From Acidimicrobiaceae bacterium (GTDB taxonomy: Bacteria > Actinomycetota > Acidimicrobiia > Acidimicrobiales > RAAP-2): a stretch of DNA of 64,000 nt. The notes under the pieces are model-generated. The model worked only from the letters and a program-made list of their open reading frames with translations, did not search any database and was not told where the DNA came from. Position numbers and translations under genes: made by a program. Within the stretch, counting starts at the first letter, position 1; each line of letters starts with the position of its first letter. The stretch is taken from positions 1 to 64,000 of the forward strand of contig DAIEHI010000064.1 in NCBI GenBank assembly GCA_027355725.1, in the 5' to 3' direction. Of the stretch, positions 15,684 to 24,462 are shown piece by piece.

Positions 15684-16958
15684 CTAACCGACCTGCATCA
15701 GCGAACCGAGCACCGTTTGAGTAGTGCCGATCACCTTGGTATTGGCCTGATAGGCGGTCTGGGCTTCGATCAGGTCCGTCAACTCAGTTGCCAGGTCGAC
15801 GTTGGAGCCGACGACTGCGCCACCTTGGAGCTTGCCGAGCCCGTTGGATCCGGGTTGACCGACTTGGGGGTTACCAGATGCGACGGTTGACATGAATGAC
15901 GTCTGGCCCATGTTGGCCAAACCGCCCGGGTTCGCGAACTGCGCGAGGGCAATGGTCCCAAGGGTCGCGCTGCCGCCATTTGAGTACGTGCCCGTGATGA
16001 CACCATCGGCCCCGATTGAGTACGACGACAAGGTGCCAGCGGCGTTGCCGTCCTGGGAGGTGACGAGCAGCGTCTGCGCACCAGCGAACTGGGTGACCGC
16101 GGTTTGAGAGCCGACTGCAGGAAAGTCGACATTGGGCACCGCTGTCCCGGACCAGGTGTAGTTGCTTGGCTTGTTGTCGATTGGAATCGACGTCTGGCCC
16201 GCCGTGACTGCAGTGCCGTTCAAGGTCTTCAACTGACCAGTCCCGTCGAACACCAGTTGCTGAGGCGTGTTCCACAGGTTCGCGGTGGCTCCGGTCACTG
16301 TTCCCTGCATTGCCCAGCCCGTCGCCGTGCCGTTGGTGTTGAGCGTCGGCGTCAGGGTCAACGACAGCGGTACCGGGTCACCGAGCGAGTCGTACATCGT
16401 GGTCGTGATCGTCACCGGCCCGCTCGGATTCGAGGGCAGGTTGCCGCCAAGGACAACGTTCTGAGTCTGCGCGGGTGCCCCTGTGGAGCCAACGATGATG
16501 CTGATCGGTGTCAAGGGAGACGTCGTTGGCTTACCCGGCGCCCATCCCTGGACCAGACCACCGGTGTTGGTGGCCAAGTGACCATTCGCGTCGATCTGCA
16601 GGTCGCCGTTCAAGGTGTACTTGGTCTGTCCACCGTCAGAGACGACGAGAAATCCGTTCCCCTCAATGGCGACATTGGATGAGACACCGGTCTGGGTGAT
16701 TGGGCCCGCCGAGAAGTCAGTCTGAATGGCCGCGATCTGGGCACCGGCGCCAACCGCAGAAGGGTTGGTGCTCGCCAGAGTCGTTCCCACCGCGCCACTC
16801 GCCGGTTGGAGTTGTTCGGTCAGTACGTCAGAGAACTGGGCTGTTTGGGTTGAGAATCCGTCAGTCTGGGAGTTAGCAATGTCATTACCGATCGTGTTGA
16901 GGTCGGTCTGCATGATTTCAATTCCCGAGGCGGCTGCTCCGAGTGATGGGATTGGCAT
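15684..16958 (-). CDS. flgE: FlgE, flagellar hook protein
   Basis: This 424-residue axial protein opens SLGAAASGIEIMQTDLNTIG followed by NDIANSQTDGFSTQ, the rod/hook N-terminal motif. It closes with VDLATELTDLIEAQTAYQAN and a helix ending TVLGSLMQVG. The length and the large middle domain point to the hook protein rather than a rod protein. It is the last gene of the long flgB unit and follows flgD, the hook cap. No flgF or flgG gene is adjacent. Confidence 0.9.
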   Translation of the reverse strand: MPIPSLGAAASGIEIMQTDLNTIGNDIANSQTDGFSTQTAQFSDVLTEQLQPASGAVGTTLASTNPSAVGAGAQIAAIQTDFSAGPITQTGVSSNVAIEGNGFLVVSDGGQTKYTLNGDLQIDANGHLATNTGGLVQGWAPGKPTTSPLTPISIIVGSTGAPAQTQNVVLGGNLPSNPSGPVTITTTMYDSLGDPVPLSLTLTPTLNTNGTATGWAMQGTVTGATANLWNTPQQLVFDGTGQLKTLNGTAVTAGQTSIPIDNKPSNYTWSGTAVPNVDFPAVGSQTAVTQFAGAQTLLVTSQDGNAAGTLSSYSIGADGVITGTYSNGGSATLGTIALAQFANPGGLANMGQTSFMSTVASGNPQVGQPGSNGLGKLQGGAVVGSNVDLATELTDLIEAQTAYQANTKVIGTTQTVLGSLMQVG

Positions 16959-17043
16959 GATGTCTTCCTTGTGGTTAGTTGGGTGATTGGTGTACTTATT
17001 TGTTGGGTAGTGCGTTATTGAGCTTGCGATGCGGGTACTGCTA

Positions 17044-17568
17044 CTAGGCGGTCGTGGTCGTCGTTGAGGTCGTTATTGGTGAGGCCGTTGAAGTCGAAGT
17101 TGTACCGGTCGTGGTGGTCGTTGGTGTGGAGGATGTCGATGAGCCCGCCGCACTCGCAGCGATGTCGATGTTCTTCACCGCCGAAAGATTGATGACGTTG
17201 GAACCCACGTTCAAGGTGGGTCCACTCGAGCCGTTCGTGACACCGGTGACGACGCCGGTGATCTCGGTGCCGTTGGTATCGACCCCCGTCACGGTCTTTC
17301 CCAAGAGTGAAGCGGCTTCGCTGATCTGAGAGCTCGACGAGACGGTCTGCAACTGCTCGACTTGTGAGAGCTGGGCGATTTGATTCATGAAGCTCGACGA
17401 ACTCGCTGGATTGAGCGGATCCTGGTACTTGAGCTCATCGACGAGAAGATTGAGGAACGTACTTCCCTGCAAGAGTCCCGCCATGCCACTGGCCGCTGGT
17501 GCGGCGGGTGCTGCTGCGTTGGAGTTGAGACCAACGGAACCAGTCGAAGGAGTGATGGGCATGGTCAT
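17044..17568 (-). CDS. flgD: FlgD, hook capping protein
   Basis: This 174-residue protein has the FlgD core: FLNLLVDELKYQDPLNPASS, FMNQIAQLSQVEQL, then a small beta domain (LLGKTVTGVDTNGTEITGVV). FlgD caps the growing hook during FlgE assembly. The C-terminal 40 residues are almost only Thr, Ser and Ala, an unusual tail for the family. The ATG at 17568 follows GGGA and overlaps the stop of a 42-codon ORF as ATGA; a second ATG two codons on is possible. Confidence 0.9.
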   Translation of the reverse strand: MTMPITPSTGSVGLNSNAAAPAAPAASGMAGLLQGSTFLNLLVDELKYQDPLNPASSSSFMNQIAQLSQVEQLQTVSSSSQISEAASLLGKTVTGVDTNGTEITGVVTGVTNGSSGPTLNVGSNVINLSAVKNIDIAASAAGSSTSSTPTTTTTGTTSTSTASPITTSTTTTTA

Positions 17569-17693
17569 GGTCGATTCCCTTTCGCGACACAAGCGACGTT
17601 GTGAGCCGTTGATCGATGCCGCCGCGTGCGAGCTGAGGCGCTCGCGGCGCGCCGTTGCGGCGTGCTCCGTGGTGTTCTAGTGGCGTAGATCAT
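17565..17693 (-). CDS. Possible 42-residue basic protein between fliK and flgD
   Basis: A complete ORF of 42 codons fills the gap between fliK and flgD. It starts with ATG at 17693 after AGAAAGGTG, a good ribosome binding site, and ends with a TGA overlapping the flgD ATG as ATGA, the same coupling used throughout this operon. The product is rich in Arg, Ser, Ala and Thr, with no hydrophobic segment or known motif. Third-position GC is only moderate, so the frame may instead be a leader that couples flgD translation to upstream ribosomes. No homologue is recognised. Confidence 0.4.
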   Translation of the reverse strand: MIYATRTPRSTPQRRAASASARTRRHRSTAHNVACVAKGNRP

Positions 17694-17709
17694 CGTGTGC
17701 ACCTTTCTC

Positions 17710-19743
17710 TTAGAGCATCAAATCGATCTGGCCCGAGTCCCGGGCGATGATTGGAGCTGGAGCGAAGTTGGTCGTCGACACCAGTGGCCCCGCGGGTTGG
17801 GGTGTGACGTGGGGCGCGGGTCGACGTTGTCCCTCATTGGAGGTCTGGGCCTGGGGCTGGCGTAGGTCGATGCTCACGTTGACCCCCCCGCGAGACAATT
17901 CGTTCTTGAGGTCGTTGACCGCCACCGCTAACGCCGCGTGTCCGTGCTCGGTGTGTGCGGTCAACGCGACCTGCAACTCACTGCCCGACAGGGTCATCAC
18001 TGCTTGCACGTGACCCAGTTCGCTCGGGTGCATGGCGAGTGTGACGCTGTAGGTGCCGTTGCCATCGCTCAGTGGACGTGAGATCGCGCTCGTGAGACCA
18101 CTCACGTCGAGCGTCGCTTGGTGCATGGTTGCGAGCCCTCCAGTTGGATCCCGCCCCGAAACGCTCGTCGATGCGTCAACTGACGTCACATTGTGCCCCG
18201 TCGGGCTCGGCGCGTCCACGTGCGCCACCGCACCGATCCCATTCGCCAATGTCTCGAACGATGAGGTGGTGGTGTGCGCCCGCGAAGCCAAGGTGCTGCT
18301 TCGGGTGTTCGAGTTCGCGGTGCTGAGCGAACCTGGTCCTGGGCGACTCGATCCACCGGCGAGAGACACGCTCGGCGACGAGCCAGACTGAGCCATGCCC
18401 GTAAAGGCTGCGGCACCTAGGTCGGACGAAGGAATGTTCGACGCCTGTGCAGCTGGCGCGGGATTCGATGCGGCGCTCGACGATGGATCCGGTATCGGTG
18501 CCGCCACGTCTCGAGTCATCGTCACAGCGGTAGGTTGCTGACTGGTCGCGCCTGAGGTGGTCATGGCGAACGTGGAGTCGACAGCGCGCGACTGCGTCGC
18601 TGCCTGTGCGGTCGCTTTGGCGGCGACCGACTCCGATGGGGCTACGGGAGGTGGCGAAACCACTCCCGCGCTCGTCCCGGAACTCTCAGCTGTTCCCGTG
18701 CTCGACGGTGCCCCGGCGAGTCCAGCGCCGTGAGCATCGAGACTCGACCGAGACCCAGAGACGTGCGGCACACTTGTGCTCGTTGACGCCATGGTCGAAC
18801 CGGCCGCAGACTCGACGACGGGTGAATTCGTGGACGTGGGCGAAGCGTGTGGTGCCGCGCCCAGTTCGCTCGAAGTGACACCTGGCGCACCGTGGACCAT
18901 CGTCACCTCCGAGCTTGAAGGTGCTCGCGATGTTGAGTCGGCTACAGAGGACGACGCACTGGTCAGCGCGCCAGTGAGCTTCGAGCCACGAGCAGTGATT
19001 GGTGCAGCGTGGACCGGCGCGGGCGTCCCAGGGACGACCTGTGCACCCGCATCGAGCATGGTGTTGGTGACGACCCTGTTCGAAGCGTCCTTCTTCGAGG
19101 TGGCGCTCGCCTCCTTGTGTTTGGACGTGGTGGCGCTCGACGCAGTGCGCGACTCGCTCGCTGGCGCTTGGGTGAGTGACGAAGACCCAGCCACGACACT
19201 CTCGCCGCTCGCGTGCGTTGTCAATAGAACCGTTGCGCCGGTGCCGCGCGCTGGCGCGGACGACGTTGCACCCTCTGGTGGATTCGAACTCACATTCGAT
19301 CGAGCGCTGGCGACAGAACCGGCGCCACGCGGTTTCTGGCTGACATGCAACGATCGCTCACCGGGCGTCGACGAAAGAGGAGCGGCGGGACCCTGTGAGG
19401 AGCGCGCGGGAGAGCCCGTCTGGTCCAACGTGACAGCGGCGCCTGTAGCGTTCGCGGAGGAATCTGCGCGAGTGAGTGGAGTTGGTTGGTCGCTCGCGGG
19501 TGTCTGACTCGTCGTCGTGCCAGGTCCTGATGGCACACTTGGGTGCGCTGGCGCCGTTGTCGCAGTCGCGCCTGTCGTCGATGGACTTGCATCCGTGTTC
19601 GTTGTCGTCGCGGCTCTCTGATCCAAGAGGATCTGGTTGAACGAGTCGTTGGCCGTCGTTGGACTACTCGAGTCCTGGGGCGCCGGACTCGGCGCGTTCG
19701 CACTCACTGCCGCGATCGGACCTGCGGTTACGACTGACGTCAC
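17710..19743 (-). CDS. fliK: FliK, flagellar hook-length control protein
   Basis: This 677-residue protein is low-complexity (Ser, Thr, Ala, Pro, Gly) for its first 550 residues, as expected for an unfolded molecular ruler. The C-terminal Flg_hook domain is visible at about residues 565-640: YSVTLAMHPSELGHVQAVMT, then LQVALTAHTEHGHAALAVAV and a helix DLKNELSRGGV. FliK is secreted during hook growth and triggers the FlhB switch. It overlaps the upstream hydrolase gene by four bases. Part of the repetitive region could expand or contract between strains. Confidence 0.88.
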   Translation of the reverse strand: MTSVVTAGPIAAVSANAPSPAPQDSSSPTTANDSFNQILLDQRAATTTNTDASPSTTGATATTAPAHPSVPSGPGTTTSQTPASDQPTPLTRADSSANATGAAVTLDQTGSPARSSQGPAAPLSSTPGERSLHVSQKPRGAGSVASARSNVSSNPPEGATSSAPARGTGATVLLTTHASGESVVAGSSSLTQAPASESRTASSATTSKHKEASATSKKDASNRVVTNTMLDAGAQVVPGTPAPVHAAPITARGSKLTGALTSASSSVADSTSRAPSSSEVTMVHGAPGVTSSELGAAPHASPTSTNSPVVESAAGSTMASTSTSVPHVSGSRSSLDAHGAGLAGAPSSTGTAESSGTSAGVVSPPPVAPSESVAAKATAQAATQSRAVDSTFAMTTSGATSQQPTAVTMTRDVAAPIPDPSSSAASNPAPAAQASNIPSSDLGAAAFTGMAQSGSSPSVSLAGGSSRPGPGSLSTANSNTRSSTLASRAHTTTSSFETLANGIGAVAHVDAPSPTGHNVTSVDASTSVSGRDPTGGLATMHQATLDVSGLTSAISRPLSDGNGTYSVTLAMHPSELGHVQAVMTLSGSELQVALTAHTEHGHAALAVAVNDLKNELSRGGVNVSIDLRQPQAQTSNEGQRRPAPHVTPQPAGPLVSTTNFAPAPIIARDSGQIDLML

Positions 19744-20969
19744 GCGATGCTCCCTTGGCTCGAGGCGCCCAATCCGGCGAGCGCAAGTACGGTTGGAACG
19801 TACGCTTGGGTTTCGGGGTAGGGCGGCACACCGCCGTAACGCGCCACAGCCGTCGGACCCGCGTTATACGCCGCCAGAGCGTTCGCGTAAGAGCCGAACC
19901 TCGACGAATAGGCACCGAGCAGTTTGGCTGCGCCGTTGATGGCCGAGGTCGTATCGAAGGGGTTGACGCCCATGCCCGACGCGGTGGAGGGCATGAACTG
20001 GGCAATGCCCTCAGCGCCGGCAGAACTCATGGCGTTCGGGTTAAAGCCACTCTCGTGCGACACGAGTGCGGCCAATAATGATGAGGGGATGCCGTTCGCA
20101 GCCGCCGCACTCTCGATGGTCGACACGTACTGTGCGGGCACGTTCACTTGTCCCATGAGCGTGTTGGTCGCTGGCACGTCAGGCAGGATCCGGCGGATCG
20201 CGACCACCGTGCCAGCGCCCGAGACGGGTTGTTGCTGGACGACGGTACCCGTATAGGGAGCCGCGATCATCTGGCCGTTGCCGACGTAGATGCCCACGTG
20301 ACCCGGCGCGCTCGCGGTGCCGTCGGAACCGGCGAAGAACAAGAGGTCACCCGGTTGCGCGGCCGCCAGACTCGGGACCGCTGTTCCGACGGTCGCCTGC
20401 TCCTGGGAGGTACGCGGCACGTTGATGCCCAGCTGGCCATAAACGTACTGGACGAGTCCCGAGCAGTCAAAGCCTCCCGGCGCACTACCTCCCCAGACGT
20501 ACGGGGTCCCTTCGAGACTGCTCGCAAGACTGACCACGCGGGCCGCTTCGGGTGAGACAGTGCCGACACTGGTGATCGGTGCGGGTTGAAGACCAGCGCT
20601 CGGTGCCAACGCGGCGACTTGTGCGCCCGACCCTACGCCAGGTACTCCGCCCTGCTGGCTCGACAGCAGCAACGAGATCAAGTTCAGCTCCGCACTCGCA
20701 CTCGCAACACTGGACAGTCCCGAGGCGGCACCCGCACCGAGACCGCTGCCGAGGCCCGTACTCAGACCGGCGCCAAGGGCTTGAGGATCCAGTGATGACG
20801 ATCCGCCGGCGAGGCTCGCCGAAAGTGCGCTCGCGGCCTGGCTGAGGGTGGCGGCGAAAGCTTGAGTCTGTTGCGCGCTCGAGGTCGAAGACGTCGTTGA
20901 CGATGGCGGAGTCTGCAACTCGGCCAACGTCTGGGTGATCTCGGGCAGCGTAACTGAGCCAATTGTCAT
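19740..20969 (-). CDS. Flagellar NlpC/P60 plus lytic transglycosylase double hydrolase
   Basis: This 409-residue protein has three parts. Residues 1-140 are Ser/Ala/Gly-rich and lack a signal peptide. Residues 145-262 form an NlpC/P60 endopeptidase domain with Cys169 (GGFDCSGLVQYVYG) and His224 (GHVGIYVGNG); the usual third His in the next strand reads Ala (MIAAPYTG). Residues 280-400 form an SLT transglycosylase with Glu306 (SHESGFNPNAMSSAGAEGI), QFMPSTA and AYNAG. A peptidoglycan-cutting enzyme encoded between fliJ and fliK, without its own signal peptide, is likely exported by the flagellar apparatus to open the wall for the rod, the job of FlgJ in proteobacteria. Confidence 0.88.
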   Translation of the reverse strand: MTIGSVTLPEITQTLAELQTPPSSTTSSTSSAQQTQAFAATLSQAASALSASLAGGSSSLDPQALGAGLSTGLGSGLGAGAASGLSSVASASAELNLISLLLSSQQGGVPGVGSGAQVAALAPSAGLQPAPITSVGTVSPEAARVVSLASSLEGTPYVWGGSAPGGFDCSGLVQYVYGQLGINVPRTSQEQATVGTAVPSLAAAQPGDLLFFAGSDGTASAPGHVGIYVGNGQMIAAPYTGTVVQQQPVSGAGTVVAIRRILPDVPATNTLMGQVNVPAQYVSTIESAAAANGIPSSLLAALVSHESGFNPNAMSSAGAEGIAQFMPSTASGMGVNPFDTTSAINGAAKLLGAYSSRFGSYANALAAYNAGPTAVARYGGVPPYPETQAYVPTVLALAGLGASSQGSIA

Positions 20970-21403
20970 TCGCCAGCTCCCGCCAATCGGTATCGAGCGG
21001 TGGCAAGGTCGTCGGACTGGGCGATGTCTTCTCTCGACGCCGCATCACGCCACGCCGCAAAACTCTGGGCGTCGAGACGCTCGAGGACGCTCGCACGCTT
21101 CGTCGCGCTGCCCCACGCCGCTCGTGCGTCAGAGCTCTTCGATTGTGCCAGGGCCACCTTCTCACTGCATATCCGTAGTGATTCAGCAAGTCGCTCACGT
21201 TGATCATCAAGCCACTGGATATCAGCGATACTCACGATGCCCGAGAGGCTCGCCATCTCTCGCAGCGCCACGTGAGCGGCTTCGTTGGCCGCCTGGGCCT
21301 TTCGAAGCTGGTTGAGGGTCTCGACCAGTTGTTCACGTGCGAGCCGCTCTTCGAGTACTCGAATGCGCTCCACGGTCGCCAGCTTGAATTGATAGACCTT
21401 CAT
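20966..21403 (-). CDS. fliJ: FliJ, flagellar export coiled-coil protein
   Basis: This 145-residue, almost wholly helical coiled-coil protein starts KVYQFKLATVERIRVLEERL, the typical FliJ opening. FliJ sits in the centre of the FliI hexamer and links it to FlhA. Its position directly after fliI with an ATGA overlap supports the assignment; the family has little sequence conservation. It also overlaps the hydrolase gene by four bases. Confidence 0.85.
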   Translation of the reverse strand: MKVYQFKLATVERIRVLEERLAREQLVETLNQLRKAQAANEAAHVALREMASLSGIVSIADIQWLDDQRERLAESLRICSEKVALAQSKSSDARAAWGSATKRASVLERLDAQSFAAWRDAASREDIAQSDDLATARYRLAGAGE

Positions 21404-22719
21404 GCGTCACCCCCTACCGACGACACCAGTGTCGCCAGACCCTCACGCGCCGAACCCAGATCCGAGCGTTCACTCATTGCCTGCTTGCAGAACGCATCAA
21501 TCGCCGGCTTCATCACGAGGGCGCGATCGACCACTGGATTCGTGCCAGCGACGTAGGCGTCGATCTCGATGAGATCCTTGCTGTCGCGCCACGCGGCCAA
21601 GAGTTCACGCACATCCCCCGCCTGAGACAACTGCTCGGGTGTCGCAACGGCCGGCGCCACCCGAGAAATTGAACTGAGCACATCGACCGCGGGGAAGTGA
21701 TTCGACTCGGCGAGCGAACGTGAGAGTTGGATGTGACCATCAAGGATGGAGCGAGCGGTGTCGGCGATGGGTTCGTTCATGTCATCACCCTCGACGAGCA
21801 CCGTGTAGAGGCCGGTTATGGAACCACGCTCCCCCAGACCTGCACGCTCGAGCAAGCGCGGCAGGAGACCAAAGACGCTCGGCGGATACCCGCGTGTCGC
21901 GGGTGGCTCGCCGGCGGCGAGTCCGACTTCGCGCTGGGCCATCGCAAAACGGGTGACCGAATCCATCATGAGCACGACGTCCTTGCCCTGGTCGCGGAAC
22001 CACTCGGCGATGCGCGTGGCGGTGAACGCGGCGCGAATACGCATGACCGACGGAGCGTCGGACGTGGCGACGACAACGATCGACCTCGCGAGTCCCTCGG
22101 GACCGAGGTCACGCTCAATGAACTCTGCGACCTCGCGTCCGCGTTCGCCAATGAGAGCGACCACCGTCACGTCGGCCGCGGTGCCACGCGCAATCATCGA
22201 CATCAACGACGACTTGCCAACACCTGATCCCGCGAAGATACCGAGCCTTTGACCCTTGCCGCAAGGGATGAGACCGTCCAACACCCTCACGCCGAGTGGC
22301 AGCTGCTCATTCACCAGACCACGTCGAAGCGGGTGTGGCGGAGTCCCCGCCACAGACACGTCAGCGCCAACGACCGCGGGCCCACCATCGATGGGTCGAC
22401 CCAGTCCGTCGAGGACCCGTCCGAGCAGGTGTGGGCCCACCCTCACCGAAAGCGGTCCGCCAAGTGAGGTGACCTTCGTGCCGACGCGAATGCCGTTGGT
22501 CTCACCGAGTGCCAGGCACACCACCCGGTCATCGCGCAGCGCCACCACCTCGGCGAAGACGCGACGCTGCGACGGCAGGAGGACGAGACATTCACCGATC
22601 GCCGCGGGGATGCCGACGACTTCAATGGACATCCCGACCATCTGGGTCACTTGACCGAAACGTAGCGGCCGTGCCGCAGCTCTCGCCGAAGCGCTGAGGG
22701 CGTCAAGCAACTCGGTCAT
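21400..22719 (-). CDS. fliI: FliI, flagellar export ATPase
   Basis: This 439-residue ATPase is related to the F1 beta subunit. The Walker A motif GSGVGKSS is at residues 164-171 and the Walker B region is VVLMMDSVTRFAMAQREVGL. The signature PPATRGYPPSVF follows, then the C-terminal domain. It powers or regulates delivery of substrates to the export gate. The frame is open further upstream, but the ATG at 22719 follows GGGGTGG and gives the usual length; it overlaps fliH by 17 bases. Confidence 0.96.
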   Translation of the reverse strand: MTELLDALSASARAAARPLRFGQVTQMVGMSIEVVGIPAAIGECLVLLPSQRRVFAEVVALRDDRVVCLALGETNGIRVGTKVTSLGGPLSVRVGPHLLGRVLDGLGRPIDGGPAVVGADVSVAGTPPHPLRRGLVNEQLPLGVRVLDGLIPCGKGQRLGIFAGSGVGKSSLMSMIARGTAADVTVVALIGERGREVAEFIERDLGPEGLARSIVVVATSDAPSVMRIRAAFTATRIAEWFRDQGKDVVLMMDSVTRFAMAQREVGLAAGEPPATRGYPPSVFGLLPRLLERAGLGERGSITGLYTVLVEGDDMNEPIADTARSILDGHIQLSRSLAESNHFPAVDVLSSISRVAPAVATPEQLSQAGDVRELLAAWRDSKDLIEIDAYVAGTNPVVDRALVMKPAIDAFCKQAMSERSDLGSAREGLATLVSSVGGDA

Positions 22720-23371
22720 CGACCACCCCGTATGCATCAGTACCCATGAGGACTTCACGAACCCGGTCCATTGCGTGACTGAGTTGCCCGTCGAGCATCG
22801 ATCGACCCACTTCAACCATCGCTCCCCCGCGCTCGATCGAAGGGTCGGCCACCACGTTCATCTCTCGACCCGATCCGATGTCGGTGAGTTCGCCAAGTGA
22901 TGCGATGTCGACTGGATGCATCCAGACGGTGACGGGGTCATTACTCGAATCGAGATCAAGCACGCGGGTGATGGCGTCATACCCGGGGTTGACCGTGAGT
23001 GAGACCTCGCGCGCGAGCAATGCCTCGAGGAGTTCGAACGCCAACTTCGGAGCGGCTTCTTGCACTTCGCTACGCGCCTTCTGCACTGACTCTTGAGCCG
23101 CGCTCACCGCGCGCGAGAGTGCCGACAGGGCCAATGCCGCTCGCTGCGACTCCTCGGCGCTCTTTCGCGTTATCTCGGCGAGTGCGCGCTGCATGCCTTC
23201 GGCGTAACCCTCCTCGTAGCCTTCGCGCGCGGCGGCGGCGCGCTGAGCCTCGAGCGAATCGAGCTGGGGCCCCTTGTTCTCGTACGTGGTGGCAACGACC
23301 GAAGAGTCAACGAAACGACGCAGCTCGCGCACGCCCGGCGCCGGGAGGTCGAATTGATCGAAGTAACTCAC
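22703..23371 (-). CDS. fliH: FliH, flagellar export ATPase regulator
   Basis: This 222-residue protein sits between fliG and fliI. The middle is a long Ala/Glu/Arg-rich helix (AAAREGYEEGYAEGMQRALA), with spaced glycines and alanines as in FliH. The C-terminal domain (LAFELLEALLAREVSLTVNP, then VTVWMHPVDIASLGE and RGGAMVEVGRSMLDGQL) matches the FliH/V-ATPase E-type fold. It recruits FliI to the C-ring through FliN. It overlaps fliG by four bases. Confidence 0.88.
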   Translation of the reverse strand: MSYFDQFDLPAPGVRELRRFVDSSVVATTYENKGPQLDSLEAQRAAAAREGYEEGYAEGMQRALAEITRKSAEESQRAALALSALSRAVSAAQESVQKARSEVQEAAPKLAFELLEALLAREVSLTVNPGYDAITRVLDLDSSNDPVTVWMHPVDIASLGELTDIGSGREMNVVADPSIERGGAMVEVGRSMLDGQLSHAMDRVREVLMGTDAYGVVDDRVA

Positions 23372-24462
23372 GACACCACCTCGTCTTCGCGAGCGATCAT
23401 GATGACCCCTTCCTCGTCGAGTTGACGAGCGATGCGCACGATCGTGCCCTGGGCCACGTTGATCTGGGAGCTGCGTACCGCGCCCATCACCTCTATCTCT
23501 TCATCGATCATCGAAATCACGCGCTCCGATAGGTTCGATCGAATCTTGGTCAACTGGTCCGCAGCCAAGTGCGGATCCTTCATCGCGAGCGCCAAAGTCG
23601 GTGCATCAGACTTTCGAAAGATCTGCTGAAGCGCCTTGTCGTCGAGGTTCAAGACGTCATCGAAGGTGAAGAGCTTGGCGCGGATCTGCTGGACGAGTGC
23701 CTCGTCATCGATCTCCAGTCCGCCCAGGACCTGCTGTTCGATCGAACGCTCTGAATGGTTGAGTATCTCGGCCATGGTCGTCGTTCCGCCCGCCATGGTG
23801 GTCGCACTACCCCCCTCGGTGTCCTTAAGTCGTTCGACGAGCATGCTGGTGGCTTGGCGAATTGCGACCGGGTCGACGCGCGTGAGTTGGGCGATGCGCT
23901 TGGCGACCTTCACGCGAAAATCTGGCTCGAGTACGGCCAGCAGATTGGCGGCATCCTCGGGCGGTAAGTAAGCCAAGAGCACCGCCACCACCTGAGGCTG
24001 CTGGCCGCCGAGCACTGCGAGCGCCTGTTGGGGGTCGACGTGCGAGAGCCCAATGAGCGGACTCGCGGCGCGCTGGCCCTCGATCTGATCGAGGACTTCT
24101 TGCGCGCGAGATTGTCCGAGGCGCTCTTGGAGGAACGCACGAGCGAGTTCGAGTCCCCCCGCGCCGCCCACGTCTGGTCGCCCGACACGCTCCATGAACT
24201 CTGCCAGTACCTGCAAAAGGGTGACGCTGTCGAGTGCGGGGAGGTCGATCATCTCTTTACTGAAGCCAATGGCCTCGTCATCGGAGAGCTCTTTTAGGAT
24301 CGGTGCCGCCTTCTTCGCACCGAGGTGCGCCAACAGTGCCGCCACCTTCTGACGGTTGGAGAGCGCCATGGGCGTCTTCACCTCAAAGTCGTCGACCACT
24401 GAACTCGAGACGCGCTCGACCACGAGTTCTTCGGATTCTTCGGTTGCTTCTACGTCGCTCAA
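23368..24462 (-). CDS. fliG: FliG, flagellar rotor/switch protein
   Basis: This 364-residue C-ring protein has the N-terminal FliF-binding domain (LSNRQKVAALLAHLGAKKA), the middle domain and the C-terminal torque domain. The torque region reads LTKIRSNLSERVISMIDEEI, then EVMGAVRSSQINVAQGTIVR, keeping charged residues that face MotA. The helix linker and the MFTFDDV-type motif (KLFTFDDVLNLDDKALQ) are present. It overlaps fliF and fliH by four bases each. Confidence 0.95.
   Translation of the reverse strand: MSDVEATEESEELVVERVSSSVVDDFEVKTPMALSNRQKVAALLAHLGAKKAAPILKELSDDEAIGFSKEMIDLPALDSVTLLQVLAEFMERVGRPDVGGAGGLELARAFLQERLGQSRAQEVLDQIEGQRAASPLIGLSHVDPQQALAVLGGQQPQVVAVLLAYLPPEDAANLLAVLEPDFRVKVAKRIAQLTRVDPVAIRQATSMLVERLKDTEGGSATTMAGGTTTMAEILNHSERSIEQQVLGGLEIDDEALVQQIRAKLFTFDDVLNLDDKALQQIFRKSDAPTLALAMKDPHLAADQLTKIRSNLSERVISMIDEEIEVMGAVRSSQINVAQGTIVRIARQLDEEGVIMIAREDEVVS

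Noticed and set aside
16980-17043. Possible sigma-28 promoter before flgE (TCAATAAC-N11-CAAATAAG)
   Set aside because: The -10 part does not match the CGTWR core found at the other sites, and flgE is already in the flgB operon.
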